Shown: in pieces, positions 1 to 7,616 of the stretch
Layout of the letters: each line of letters begins with the position of its first letter
How positions within the stretch are numbered: the stretch's first letter is position 1
Source of the DNA: Eubacterium sp. CAG:180
GTDB taxonomy: Bacteria; Bacillota; Clostridia; Oscillospirales; Acutalibacteraceae
Assembly (NCBI GenBank): GCA_000432435.1
Contig: HF993130.1
Span: forward strand, 40,692-55,557
Length of the DNA stretch: 14,866 nt
Direction of reading: 5' to 3'
Notes under the pieces: model-generated
What the model was told of the DNA's origin: nothing
What the model saw: only the letters and a program-made list of their open reading frames with translations
The model's database searches: none
Position numbers and translations under genes: made by a program

Positions 1-276
1 CAGCATTACCGCAAAGTTCTGAGCCGCGACAGCCGAAGTAAGGAAGCCGGCAAGGGTTACGCCTATCTGAATGGTCGAGAGGAAGTTGCTGGAGTTTTTG
101 GTAAGCTTTAATACCTGTTTTGCTTTTTTGTCGCCGTCCTCCGCCATTTTTTCCATCTTGGCGTCATTCAGCGAAATGATAGCTATCTCCGACATTGCAA
201 AGAAAGCGTTGATCAAAATAAGAATAAATAGTAAAAAAAGTTTAAGAATAATACTCGCAGGTCCTGCGTCGTCCAT
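1..276 (-). CDS. CNNM/DUF21 domain protein (HlyC/CorC family), N-terminal part
   Basis: The window shows only the first 92 codons; the gene runs off the left edge. The first ~28 residues hold a long hydrophobic helix (about residues 8-28) ending in AFFAMSEIA. A charged stretch (NDAKMEKMAEDGDKKAKQ) follows, then NFLSTIQIGVTLAGFLTSAVAA. This order is characteristic of the DUF21/CNNM transmembrane domain of HlyC/CorC-type proteins, which are usually followed by CBS pairs and a CorC_HlyC domain and are implicated in magnesium/cobalt export; those parts lie outside the window. The ATG at 276 is preceded by an AGGAG 13 nt upstream, a slightly long spacing, and by a consensus promoter at 318-346. 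The name hemolysin used for this family is historical and does not imply a toxin. Confidence 0.85.
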   Translation of the reverse strand, partial: MDDAGPASIILKLFLLFILILINAFFAMSEIAIISLNDAKMEKMAEDGDKKAKQVLKLTKNSSNFLSTIQIGVTLAGFLTSAVAAQNFAVML

Positions 277-317
277 AATGATTTGTGGACTCCTTTCAAA
301 ATAATATATTAGGAAAA

Positions 318-346
318 ATTATACTACAAACCCTCTGTTTCGTCAA
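318..346 (-). promoter_or_regulatory. Sigma-A promoter for the CNNM/DUF21 gene
   Basis: On the minus strand TTGACG (346-341) and TATAAT (323-318) are separated by exactly 17 nt. The spacing to the AGGAG and ATG of the downstream gene leaves a leader of about 35 nt. Confidence 0.8.
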
Positions 347-350
347 CCGT

Positions 351-371
351 GAAAAGCTTCGGCGGCTTTTC
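351..371 (-). terminator. Possible weak terminator hairpin after the PanE-like gene
   Basis: GAAAAGC and GCTTTTC form a 7-bp stem around a 7-nt loop, starting right after the TAA of the dehydrogenase gene. No U-tract follows, so termination is doubtful. It may only insulate the next promoter, whose -35 starts 5 nt beyond. Confidence 0.3.
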
Positions 372-372
372 A

Positions 373-1311
373 TTATTTAAGGCCGTCAAGCCGAAATTTC
401 TCGGATATTTTACGGTAAGCCGAAAGAGAGAGTCCGTACTTATCGGCAAGGCGCACAACCTCATATATAAGGCCGTCTATTTCCGACTGCTTACCGGCAG
501 CAATGTCGCGCTGCATAGAGGTGGAGGCGTCCGGTGACAGAGCGTCGAGAATATCGAGATTTATTTTTACAAGGCTCTTTTCGTATTTTATTCCCATTGC
601 AGCCGCAAGCGTTTCAATTTCGGAGATAAGCTCGGAAAAAAGCTCGCGCTCCGCTCCCGGTTTTTGCATCTCGGCGGCATTTGCTCCGAAATACAAACCG
701 CATCCCGCCATAGGCGAAACATATGAGAATTTTTGGAGCGTGTCCTTTTCGACATTATCTGAAAAAACCGGCGTTATGTTTGCCAGTTTTAAGTCTCTTT
801 CGATTTTTATAAGCCGCGAATCATCCTTTTTGTGCGAAGGCAGCCCGTAAACTATACGAAAAATCGAACCGTACATATGTATTTTCCCCGGAGAGACAAG
901 ACTTGAGGAAACATATATACACCCGTCCGTCACCGTAAGAGAGGGAAGCTCTTTTTGCATATGTCTGCCCGTGCCGTAAATATTGAGTATCGGTATTACC
1001 ACGGTTTCGGGCTTGGATACGCTTTTTATAAACGGTATTGTGTCTGTAATGCTATACCCCTTTACGCACACAAAAATTACATCGGGAGAAAGGGCTGCGC
1101 CGGATTTCACAGCATTTTCAAAACCGTTCATATCAAAGGCTTTTACGGCATTTGTGTATTCGTTGTTATCAAGGCTCAGAGTAATGCCGTTTTCCCTGAG
1201 AGCCGACAGATTATCACCTCTCGCAATCAGAGTTGTATCTATTCCGGCTTTTGTAAGATATGCGGCTATTGCGCCTCCCGTTCCGCCGACACCTATAACA
1301 AGATATTTCAC
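373..1311 (-). CDS. Ketopantoate reductase (ApbA/PanE) family dehydrogenase
   Basis: A 312-residue NAD(P)-dependent dehydrogenase. Residues 4-15 (LVIGVGGTGGAI) form a Rossmann nucleotide-binding loop. VKGYS (83-87) matches the conserved family lysine region, LQKFSYVSP (192-200) carries the expected catalytic lysine (K194), and TSMQRDIAAG...EID (264-279) matches the C-terminal SSMxxD...E-D signature. PanE itself reduces 2-dehydropantoate to pantoate in CoA synthesis, but many members act on other 2-oxo acids. Cotranscription behind a fucosidase suggests a sugar-acid or unknown substrate, so no symbol is given. The start chosen is GTG at 1311, 10 nt after AAGGA; the longer TTG frame at 1320 would sit almost on the ribosome binding site. 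It lies 47 nt downstream of the GH95 gene and is probably its second operon member. Confidence 0.85.
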   Translation of the reverse strand: MKYLVIGVGGTGGAIAAYLTKAGIDTTLIARGDNLSALRENGITLSLDNNEYTNAVKAFDMNGFENAVKSGAALSPDVIFVCVKGYSITDTIPFIKSVSKPETVVIPILNIYGTGRHMQKELPSLTVTDGCIYVSSSLVSPGKIHMYGSIFRIVYGLPSHKKDDSRLIKIERDLKLANITPVFSDNVEKDTLQKFSYVSPMAGCGLYFGANAAEMQKPGAERELFSELISEIETLAAAMGIKYEKSLVKINLDILDALSPDASTSMQRDIAAGKQSEIDGLIYEVVRLADKYGLSLSAYRKISEKFRLDGLK

Positions 1312-1358
1312 TGTTTTCAAATCCTTTCAAAAATACAGCGAGCAAATTTTCGGTGCTT

Positions 1359-3656
1359 TTAACCGACCGTTTTCACCGTTTTGATTTCATCGCCCGTTTT
1401 AATGCGTGCCGTCTTTTTGCCGCAGGACGAATATACCGACAGACTCTTTATTTCGCCGTTTTCCCACGTGAAATCAAGAGAATATCCTCCGCGGGCACAA
1501 AGCCCTTTTACGCTGCCGTTTTTCCACTCCTCGGGGAGTGCCGGCAAAAGCTCTATAATATCATCGGAGCTGTAACACAGCATTTCGCAGACACCGCTTG
1601 TGTATCCGCAGTTTCCGTCCATCTGATACGGCGGATGGAAATCCCAAAGGTTCGGCGCGATGTTTTTGTTTATAAGCTCACGCAGCATTGAATATGCTCT
1701 GTTGCCGTCCTTTGCCCTCGCCCAAAGGTTTACCTTATTCGCCTTGCCCCAGCCCGAGCCGTTTGCGCCGCTCTTTTGGCCGAAGCCTCTGTCAAGCAGA
1801 GAAACTTTACAAGCCTCGATAAGTTCGGGAGTTTTATCGGTTATCGCGTTTCCGGGATAAAGTCCGAGCAAATGAGATGCGTGTCTGTGGCGGTTTTGGC
1901 AGGAATGGAGCTTATATTTAAGCTTTCTGAGCTTCAAGGACTTATACCATTCGTCCTCCTCATACCATTCCTTTATCTGACCCCAGCGTCCCTTTGTAAT
2001 GGGCTTTAACTTTACACGCACTCTTTCAAGCTCAGCCGCAAAGTCGTCGTCTCCGAGAACCCTTGCCGCCTTTTCCGTATCGGTAAACAACTGCCATATA
2101 AGCGTCTGCTCGTATGTATTGCCTATACTTATGGGCCCGTGCTCAGGAGAATACGACGGAGACGAAACATATCTGTCCTGCTCTTTACTGTAAACAAGAT
2201 TTTGAAGCCAAAAAGCAGCATTTTCTTTCATCATGGGATATATGTCGGAGCGAAGATAGTCCGTGTCCTCGGTAAACGCATAATAATCAAAGCAATTCTG
2301 CATCATCCACGAGGACGCCGCAGGAGACCAGCCCCAGTAGAAATCCCAACCGGGACAAGTCCAACCGAAGGGCGTATTTTGAGTATGGCACACCCAGCCG
2401 TTCTCGGGATTTTTTTCATCGGAAACGATATTGTGGTAACACCGCGCGGTAACTCTGCCCGGCTCACGAAGCGACTCCATATAGCGTATCATCGGTTTTG
2501 CCGCGCCGAAAAGTCCCGTGACATACGCATGCCAATAACACATTTGAAGATTTACGTTCAGATGATAATCACAGCTCCACGCAGGCGAATTGGAATTGTT
2601 CCATACGCCCTGAAGATTGGCGGGCAGCTCATCGTTTTCGGCAGAGCTTGAAATAAGCAGGTATCTGCCGTATTGGCACAAAAGCTCTTCCAAGTACCGC
2701 CCGTCCTTTGAATCGGGGTTTTCACGGTATGAAGAAAGGAGTTTATCCGTGTATTCGGGGCTTGTGAAGCTTGTAACCTCAAATGAAAAACGGTCAAACA
2801 GCGATTTGTATTCGGCGACCGCAGCTTTTTTAACCTCGTCATAGCCATTTTTCAAAAATTCTTCTATTGCGGAATTTACTTTGCCTTCGGGCATTTCGCC
2901 TCTGTAATTCGGATATTCGTTTTTATAGTTTGTTCCGGCAGAGAGGGCAAAAACAATATATGAAGCGTCTTTAATGACGAGCTTACCGTCGCCTTTTACC
3001 ATTTCACCGTCCGTTGTAACACAAAGGCGCGCATAGTATGCGAGGTCATTATCCGAGAGCCTGCCGCACAAAATCAGGGAATTATCCTGCACTCTTATGC
3101 TGTCGGTCTCGTGAGACGCCGAAAATGAAATTTCGGTGTTCAACGCACCATTTTTATCGGCGGTGATTTTTTCGGCGATAACCGACGGATTGTGCGACGC
3201 AAAACACTCGCGTATAAAGGAAACTCCGCCGCTCCTATATTTCACCGTGCAAACGGAATTTGTTATATCGAGCTGTCTTTCATAATCCGAAAAAACATCG
3301 TGAGGAAATTTGAGCACTATCTCCCCGAAATTTTGATACGCCCCGTAGCCGTCCTTTACGCCTACAAGCTTATCCTTAAATTTAAGGACGGCCTTTTTAT
3401 CACCGCGGCGCAGTGCTTCTCTGATTTTTTCAAGGTATTCATAGCTGTTTTCGACATTTCCGCCGATATAGTCCTTTCTGCTCTTTGACGGGCCGCCCGT
3501 CCAAAGAGTTTTTTCATTAAACTGCAAATGCTCCTCGGAAACACCTCCGAATACGCACATACCGAGCATGCCGTTGCCTATGGGCAAAACCTCGTTTTGC
3601 CATCCGTTTTCGGAATACTCCGCAGGCTTGTTATATTTGAGAACGTAATTTTTCAA
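1359..3656 (-). CDS. Glycoside hydrolase family 95 (alpha-L-fucosidase)
   Basis: A 765-residue protein with GH95 features along its length. The N-terminal region begins LPIGNGMLGMCVFGGV (24-39) and FNEKTLWTGGPS (46-57). The (alpha/alpha)6 barrel has YHLNVNLQMCYW (364-375), holding the two asparagines N367 and N369 that activate water. SYSPEHG (501-507) supplies the general acid E505, and DFHPPYQMDGNCGY (672-685) contains D680. All catalytic positions known from the bifidobacterial enzyme AfcA are therefore present. GH95 enzymes hydrolyse alpha-1,2-linked fucose, and some prefer L-galactose. No signal peptide is visible, so it probably acts in the cytosol on imported oligosaccharides. The TTG start is supported by AAGGAG 8 nt upstream and a promoter at 3689-3717. 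No transporter or fucose-catabolism genes lie beside it. Confidence 0.92.
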   Translation of the reverse strand: MKNYVLKYNKPAEYSENGWQNEVLPIGNGMLGMCVFGGVSEEHLQFNEKTLWTGGPSKSRKDYIGGNVENSYEYLEKIREALRRGDKKAVLKFKDKLVGVKDGYGAYQNFGEIVLKFPHDVFSDYERQLDITNSVCTVKYRSGGVSFIRECFASHNPSVIAEKITADKNGALNTEISFSASHETDSIRVQDNSLILCGRLSDNDLAYYARLCVTTDGEMVKGDGKLVIKDASYIVFALSAGTNYKNEYPNYRGEMPEGKVNSAIEEFLKNGYDEVKKAAVAEYKSLFDRFSFEVTSFTSPEYTDKLLSSYRENPDSKDGRYLEELLCQYGRYLLISSSAENDELPANLQGVWNNSNSPAWSCDYHLNVNLQMCYWHAYVTGLFGAAKPMIRYMESLREPGRVTARCYHNIVSDEKNPENGWVCHTQNTPFGWTCPGWDFYWGWSPAASSWMMQNCFDYYAFTEDTDYLRSDIYPMMKENAAFWLQNLVYSKEQDRYVSSPSYSPEHGPISIGNTYEQTLIWQLFTDTEKAARVLGDDDFAAELERVRVKLKPITKGRWGQIKEWYEEDEWYKSLKLRKLKYKLHSCQNRHRHASHLLGLYPGNAITDKTPELIEACKVSLLDRGFGQKSGANGSGWGKANKVNLWARAKDGNRAYSMLRELINKNIAPNLWDFHPPYQMDGNCGYTSGVCEMLCYSSDDIIELLPALPEEWKNGSVKGLCARGGYSLDFTWENGEIKSLSVYSSCGKKTARIKTGDEIKTVKTVG

Positions 3657-3688
3657 GACAAACGCTCCTTACCGTTTTATTTATAAAA

Positions 3689-3717
3689 ACAATAGCAAAC
3701 GGAAGCGAAAAAGTCAA
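3689..3717 (-). promoter_or_regulatory. Sigma-A promoter for the GH95/PanE-like operon
   Basis: Minus-strand TTGACT (3717-3712) and TATTGT (3694-3689) are 17 nt apart. It is back-to-back with the queT promoter, about 40 nt away. The interval contains a small inverted repeat CCGT-ttc-ACGG near 3728-3738 that could be an operator; this is speculative. Confidence 0.7.
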
Positions 3718-3755
3718 TATTTGAGCCGTTTCACGGAAAATCTTTTTGTTTTTCC

Positions 3756-3784
3756 TTGACGAGCAGGCTCTTTTATTATACAAT
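3756..3784 (+). promoter_or_regulatory. Sigma-A promoter for the queT transcript
   Basis: TTGACG (3756-3761) and TACAAT (3779-3784) are separated by 17 nt. Predicted transcription starts near 3791, just upstream of the structured leader, which fits a riboswitch-controlled mRNA. Confidence 0.75.
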
Positions 3785-3815
3785 TTCAATGCTTTGAAAA
3801 TCTCATAATCAAAGT

Positions 3816-3868
3816 TGTCAGTTCGAGATCCGCCTGACAGGGCAAATACCCAAATCAAAACTAAGGAG
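3816..3868 (+). promoter_or_regulatory. Candidate preQ1 riboswitch upstream of queT
   Basis: TGTCAG (3816-3821) and CTGACA (3834-3839) form a perfect 6-bp stem with a 12-nt loop. A mini-hairpin GGG-caaata-CCC (3840-3851) follows, then an A-rich tail (AAATCAAAACTAAGGAG, 3852-3868) that ends in the Shine-Dalgarno sequence of queT. Loop TCC (3829-3831) can pair with GGA of the Shine-Dalgarno (3865-3867), giving the H-type pseudoknot logic of preQ1 riboswitches, where ligand binding hides the ribosome binding site. The AAAACTAAGG tail resembles class I, but the loop lacks the class I AGCnACACC core. Position before queT and compactness suggest class III or a variant. An upstream hairpin CTTTGA/TCAAAG (3792-3814) may stack on it. 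Confidence 0.6.
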
Positions 3869-3876
3869 TTTGAAAA

Positions 3877-4392
3877 ATGAATAAGAAAAAAGATGTTAAC
3901 TTTCTCGTCTGCGGTGCGGTAATTGCCGCTCTCTATGCCGCGCTGACCTATGCCGCATCCGCCGTAAATCTTGCCTACGGAGCGGTACAGTTCAGATTTT
4001 CCGAGGCTCTGACGGTTCTTGCGGCATACACACCGGCCGCAATACCCGGGCTTACAATAGGCTGTATTTTGGCAAACCTCGGAAGTCCGTACGGTATTAC
4101 GGACATAATATGCGGCTCGGCAGCAACGCTTTTGGCCGCCGTATTTACGTATCTCACGAGAAAGGTCAAGGTAAAGGGGCTGCCGCTTCTCGCACCGGTT
4201 TTTTCGGTAGTGTTCAACGCCGTTATAGTCGGGGCGGAAATAGCCGTATTTTTGCCCGAGGGCTTTACGTTCAAGGGCTTTCTTATACAGGCAGCATTTG
4301 TAGGTCTCGGCGAGCTCGTGGTATGCTACGCCGCCGGAATGCCGCTTTGCGCAGCAATAAACAAAACGGGACTTCGTAAATACCTTAAATAA
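3877..4392 (+). CDS. queT: QueT-family queuosine precursor transporter
   Basis: A 171-residue, very hydrophobic protein with about five membrane helices, recognised as QueT (DUF988). The N-terminal part reads CGAVIAALYAALTYAAS (12-28), then the conserved VQFRFSEALTVLAAYTPAAIPGLTIGC segment and ILANLGSPYGITDIICGSAATLLAA. QueT proteins are small S-component-like (ECF type) membrane proteins that take up preQ1 or preQ0 for queuosine modification of tRNA. The start ATG lies 8 nt after AAGGAG, and that site is embedded in the predicted preQ1 riboswitch, which supports both calls. The gene has its own promoter and is followed by a strong terminator, so it is monocistronic. No energising EcfAAT genes are in the window. 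Confidence 0.9.
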   Translation: MNKKKDVNFLVCGAVIAALYAALTYAASAVNLAYGAVQFRFSEALTVLAAYTPAAIPGLTIGCILANLGSPYGITDIICGSAATLLAAVFTYLTRKVKVKGLPLLAPVFSVVFNAVIVGAEIAVFLPEGFTFKGFLIQAAFVGLGELVVCYAAGMPLCAAINKTGLRKYLK

Positions 4393-4402
4393 CTCTTATA
4401 TA

Positions 4403-4432
4403 TTGAAACAAGCTATCGGTTTGTGATAAAAT
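4403..4432 (+). promoter_or_regulatory. Possible promoter for the response regulator operon
   Basis: TTGAAA (4403-4408) and TAAAAT (4427-4432) are separated by 18 nt, with a TG two bases before the -10 region. It overlaps the 5' arm of the queT terminator, so either the match is accidental or the hairpin also lies in the leader of the operon. Confidence 0.35.
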
Positions 4433-4474
4433 AATCTCAGTAACGGCATCTGCTGTTTTTGAGATTATTTTTTT
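4430..4474 (+). terminator. Intrinsic terminator after queT
   Basis: AATAATCTCA (4430-4439) pairs with TGAGATTATT (4460-4469). An inner hairpin AACGGCA/TGCTGTT continues the stem, and a run of seven Ts follows (4468-4474). It ends the queT mRNA and could attenuate transcription into the two-component operon. Confidence 0.85.
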
Positions 4475-4513
4475 GCGCCGATATGTCGGCAGGAAACGGG
4501 AGACGATGTCATA

Positions 4514-5185
4514 ATGGCAAAAATAATAGTGGCAGACGATGAAATGCTCATACGGCGACTTGTGTGCGATTTCCTGATTAAAGAGGGTCACACGCCACTT
4601 GAGGCCGCGGACGGCAAAATGGCCGTAGAGCTTTTCAACCAAAATCCAGACACCGCCCTCATAATAATGGATATTATGATGCCCGAGCTCGACGGCTGGG
4701 AAGCGACAAGGGAATTAAGACGGCACTCCGCCGTGCCCATTATGCTGCTTTCGGCAAGAAGTCAGGACTTTGATCAATTAACCGGATTTGAAAGCGGTGC
4801 AGACGACTATGTAACAAAACCGTTTTCCCCGGCCGTGCTTATGAAACGAGTGGAGGCTCTTTTGCGCCGCTCCGGGAGCGGATTTGTCTCCGACACCGAC
4901 GAGCTTTGGGGGCTATCGGTAAACAAAGACGCGCACGAGGTCAAGGTCTACGGCGAAGCCGTTTCGCTGACGCTTAAGGAGTACAGTATTCTAATAAAGC
5001 TGCTCGGCTTTGTCGGCAGAGTTTACTCACGCGAACAGCTGCTTGACGATGTTTGGGGCTTTGACTACGACGGCGATATAAGAACCGTAGATTCTCACGT
5101 TGCAAGGCTTCGTACAAAGCTCGGCGACTGGGGAACAAAGCATTTACATACCGTATACGGCGTAGGCTATAAGATAGAGGAGTGA
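4514..5185 (+). CDS. OmpR/PhoB-family response regulator
   Basis: A 223-residue transcription regulator. The receiver domain (1-118) has acidic pocket residues D8/D9, phospho-acceptor D53 in IIMDIMMPELDGWE, S80 and K102 in DYVTKPFSP. A winged-helix DNA-binding domain (about 128-222) includes LTLKEYSILIKLL, SREQLLDDVWGFDYDGDIRTVDSHVARLRTKLG and a terminal TVYGVGYKIEE, typical of OmpR-type effectors. It is followed after two bases by its cognate histidine kinase. Its signal and regulon are not evident from the window. The ribosome binding site is GGGAG about 11 nt before the ATG. A two-codon reading frame (ATG-TCA-TAA at 4505) directly precedes the start, TAATG overlapping, and could tune initiation. 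Confidence 0.95.
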   Translation: MAKIIVADDEMLIRRLVCDFLIKEGHTPLEAADGKMAVELFNQNPDTALIIMDIMMPELDGWEATRELRRHSAVPIMLLSARSQDFDQLTGFESGADDYVTKPFSPAVLMKRVEALLRRSGSGFVSDTDELWGLSVNKDAHEVKVYGEAVSLTLKEYSILIKLLGFVGRVYSREQLLDDVWGFDYDGDIRTVDSHVARLRTKLGDWGTKHLHTVYGVGYKIEE

Positions 5186-5187
5186 AT

Positions 5188-6648
5188 ATGAGCAAGGAGA
5201 CTAAGAGTAAGCGCTTCATAAGTATAAGGCTGCGGCTGTTTTTACAGGTCGGAGCCATAGTTCTTATTGCCGTAATGCTGATACTCGCCCTCAACAAATG
5301 GTATCTCTCGTCAATATACATACTCAATCAAAAGCGTACCATGCAGTATCTTGCGGAGGAAATCGACACCTACGACGTTTCCGCCGCCGATTACAGCTCT
5401 AAAATCGCATTACTCGAAAAAGACAACGGAGTTACCATAGACGTATATATGTCGGACGGCACTCCCCTTTACTACGGTGCCGTGCCTACCGGTATAACCG
5501 GAGGTAAAATAGTGATAAAAGACCGACACGACAACCCCGACGGCTCTTTCTTTGAAATTCAGGAAAACGCTATGAGCGACACGCAATTCATAGTCTACGG
5601 AAAAAGTCTTAAATTCGGCGGAGACCTTGAGATGTACAGCAAAAAAACGACGATAGACTCATATGCCGATACAGCCATAAACGTAATGCTTATAACCAGC
5701 ATACTCGCTCTTTGTGCCACGCTTGTTGCAATATATTTTTACTCAAAGAAATTTACAAAGCCGCTTATTGAAATGAGCAGCGTCACCGGCGGCATGGCAG
5801 ATATGGACTTCTCAAAGAAATGCGAATACGGCGGAAACGATGAAATAGGCACTTTGGCAAGCAGTATAAACGAGCTGTCCGATTCGCTCAACAGCACGCT
5901 TGTCGATTTAAACGAGAAAAACCGCAGGTTGCAGGAGGATATAGAGAAAGAGCAGCAGCTCGACAAAATCCGTAAGGATTTTATCTCTAATGTTTCGCAC
6001 GAGTTGAAAACTCCGATTTCAATAATACAGGGCTATTCGGAGGGTGCCAAACTGATGCTCGACAGCGGCGACACAAAAGGTGCTTCGGAATATTGTGAAA
6101 TAATAACCGGCGAAACTCACAAGATGAATATGCTCGTTTTACAGCTTCTCGAGCTTTCAATGTATGAATCAGGTAACGTCAAGCTCAGTATGGATAAGAT
6201 AGACATTCGCGCAGCCGCTGAAGAATACGGCGAAGAAAACCGATTAAAATTTGAGAGCAAGGGAATCAAATTTATAAATGATATTCCGAGCGACTGCTTC
6301 GGACTCGGCGACAGCGTTAAAATACGAATGGTATTTAACAACTACATATCGAACGCCTGCTCACACGTTTCCGGCGACAACATTATAAGAGTCTATAAAG
6401 GGCAAAGCCCGAACGAAGGCAGTATACGGATTTGCGTATACAACAGCGGAAGTCATATAGACAGCGATGATATGGATAAAATATGGATAAGCTTTTACCG
6501 CGCCGACAAGTCACATTCGCGCGCAGAGGGGCGTTTCGGACTCGGCCTTTCGATAGTCGGTGCAATACAAAAGCTGCACGGCGAAAAATACGGTGCCGAA
6601 AACACGGACGACGGAGTTGTATTTTGGTTTGACATAAAAAAAGCCTGA
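5188..6648 (+). CDS. Membrane sensor histidine kinase (HAMP-HisKA-HATPase)
   Basis: A 486-residue kinase, partner of the preceding regulator. TM1 is at about residues 15-35, an extracytoplasmic sensor domain of roughly 125 residues follows, TM2 is near 163-186, and a HAMP linker spans about 187-240. A coiled stretch rich in E, K and Q leads to the HisKA H-box FISNVSHELKTPI with H271. The ATPase domain has an N-box (NNYISNA), VYNSG as a variant G1 box (N in place of the usual D), a DMDKIWISFYR F-box and GRFGLGLSIVG as G2. The start chosen is ATG 5188, 5 nt after GAGGAG; a GTG at 5182 is in frame but lies within that site. The sensor domain was not matched to a known family. Confidence 0.94.
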   Translation: MSKETKSKRFISIRLRLFLQVGAIVLIAVMLILALNKWYLSSIYILNQKRTMQYLAEEIDTYDVSAADYSSKIALLEKDNGVTIDVYMSDGTPLYYGAVPTGITGGKIVIKDRHDNPDGSFFEIQENAMSDTQFIVYGKSLKFGGDLEMYSKKTTIDSYADTAINVMLITSILALCATLVAIYFYSKKFTKPLIEMSSVTGGMADMDFSKKCEYGGNDEIGTLASSINELSDSLNSTLVDLNEKNRRLQEDIEKEQQLDKIRKDFISNVSHELKTPISIIQGYSEGAKLMLDSGDTKGASEYCEIITGETHKMNMLVLQLLELSMYESGNVKLSMDKIDIRAAAEEYGEENRLKFESKGIKFINDIPSDCFGLGDSVKIRMVFNNYISNACSHVSGDNIIRVYKGQSPNEGSIRICVYNSGSHIDSDDMDKIWISFYRADKSHSRAEGRFGLGLSIVGAIQKLHGEKYGAENTDDGVVFWFDIKKA

Positions 6649-6667
6649 GCTTGCGGAGGTGAATATT

Positions 6668-7369
6668 TTGCTTAAATTTGCGGATAGGATTCTTTCCGTC
6701 TTTTTCCCAAAAAGGTGCAAATACTGCGGAGAATTGATAGTCCCGGAAAAAGACGTCTGTGAAAGCTGCGAAAGCTCCCTGCCGCGTATTTTGCCTCCGT
6801 GTTGCCGTTTTTGCGGTCACAGCAAAGAGGACTGCTCATGCAAGCAGGCAAAAAACGAATATTCCGCCGTCGCCGCTCCGTTTTACTATGAGGGTGCCGC
6901 CAAAGCCGCAATACACCGCCTGAAATTTGAGGGAAAGGATTTTGTTGCACGTACTCTCGCGCAGGATATGGCAAAAACCGTAAAAGAGCAATACGGCGAA
7001 AAGAAATTTGACATAATAACCTTTGTGCCGTTTTCAAAAGCCGAAAAACACGACAGGGAATTTAACCAGAGCGAGCTTTTGGCAAAACGGCTCGGTGAGG
7101 AGCTTTGTTTGCCGTGTCGGGAGATGCTCGTAAAGCTATATGATGTTCCGCGCCAGCACACTCTCCCGGGAACCAAACGGCGCGGCAATGTATTCGGCAT
7201 ATTCGCGACAGCGGAAGAGTTTTCATATCTTGACGGCAAAACAATACTTCTTGCAGACGACATAAAGACCACCGGTTCCACGCTTTCGGAGTGTGCCAAA
7301 ATGCTGAAAATAGCAGGCGCAAAAGAGGTTTGCGCCGTAACCGCCGCCATAGCTAAAAGGATAGGATGA
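6668..7369 (+). CDS. ComF family phosphoribosyltransferase-like protein
   Basis: A 233-residue ComF/GntX-type protein. The N-terminus has a cysteine-rich zinc-ribbon region with CKYC (17-20), CESC (31-34), CCRFC (45-49) and CSC (56-58). The C-terminal half carries the PRPP-binding signature LLADDIKTTGST (194-205) after PFSKAEKHDREFNQSELLAKRL (121-142), which matches the conserved P..k.k...RGfNQ region. ComF is required for DNA uptake in some naturally competent bacteria, but many non-competent Firmicutes carry it. The start is TTG 6668, 8 nt from GGAGG; GTG 6659 would overlap that site. It begins 19 nt after the kinase gene and is the last operon member. Confidence 0.9.
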   Translation: MLKFADRILSVFFPKRCKYCGELIVPEKDVCESCESSLPRILPPCCRFCGHSKEDCSCKQAKNEYSAVAAPFYYEGAAKAAIHRLKFEGKDFVARTLAQDMAKTVKEQYGEKKFDIITFVPFSKAEKHDREFNQSELLAKRLGEELCLPCREMLVKLYDVPRQHTLPGTKRRGNVFGIFATAEEFSYLDGKTILLADDIKTTGSTLSECAKMLKIAGAKEVCAVTAAIAKRIG

Positions 7370-7473
7370 CGGCAGCGCGGGCAATATATACGATTCACCA
7401 GATAAGCAATTACCCAAAATGACAGTATTTAAAGCAATCGTCGGATACTCGCCCAAGCTTTGCAGTTCATCGT

Positions 7474-7514
7474 TTTTAGATATATATTAACTATAATTGT
7501 GCTGATACGTAACA
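7474..7514 (+). repeat. 41-bp direct repeat, left copy
   Basis: It is identical in 39 of 41 positions to 9054-9094. Core elements are TTTTAGATATATATTAAC and TTGTGCTGATACGTAACA; the two differences are adjacent (AA at 7495-7496 versus GT). This copy lacks the inverted arm that precedes the right copy, but it is likewise followed by a T-rich run. Confidence 0.85.
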
Positions 7515-7581
7515 TATTTTTTGTTTTTCGCCGCAAAATCGTCAAATGCCGTTTTATTCGACAAAGCTACCAAAAAACAAA

Positions 7582-7610
7582 TTGACAAACATGGTAATTT
7601 CAGTTAATAT
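7582..7610 (+). promoter_or_regulatory. Strong sigma-A promoter without an adjacent gene
   Basis: TTGACA (7582-7587) and TAATAT (7605-7610) are 17 nt apart. Transcription would start near 7617. A terminator lies ~190 nt downstream, and the first credible ribosome binding site is at 7872. Confidence 0.75.
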
Positions 7611-7616
7611 TGTTGT

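Noticed and set aside
1..276. Hemolysin (toxin) reading of the CNNM/DUF21 protein
   Set aside because: The hemolysin label of HlyC/CorC-type proteins is historical; the visible domain is a membrane ion-transport type domain.
373..1311. Assignment as PanE of pantothenate synthesis
   Set aside because: The family is clear, but the gene context is a fucosidase and no pan genes are near, so only the family is claimed.
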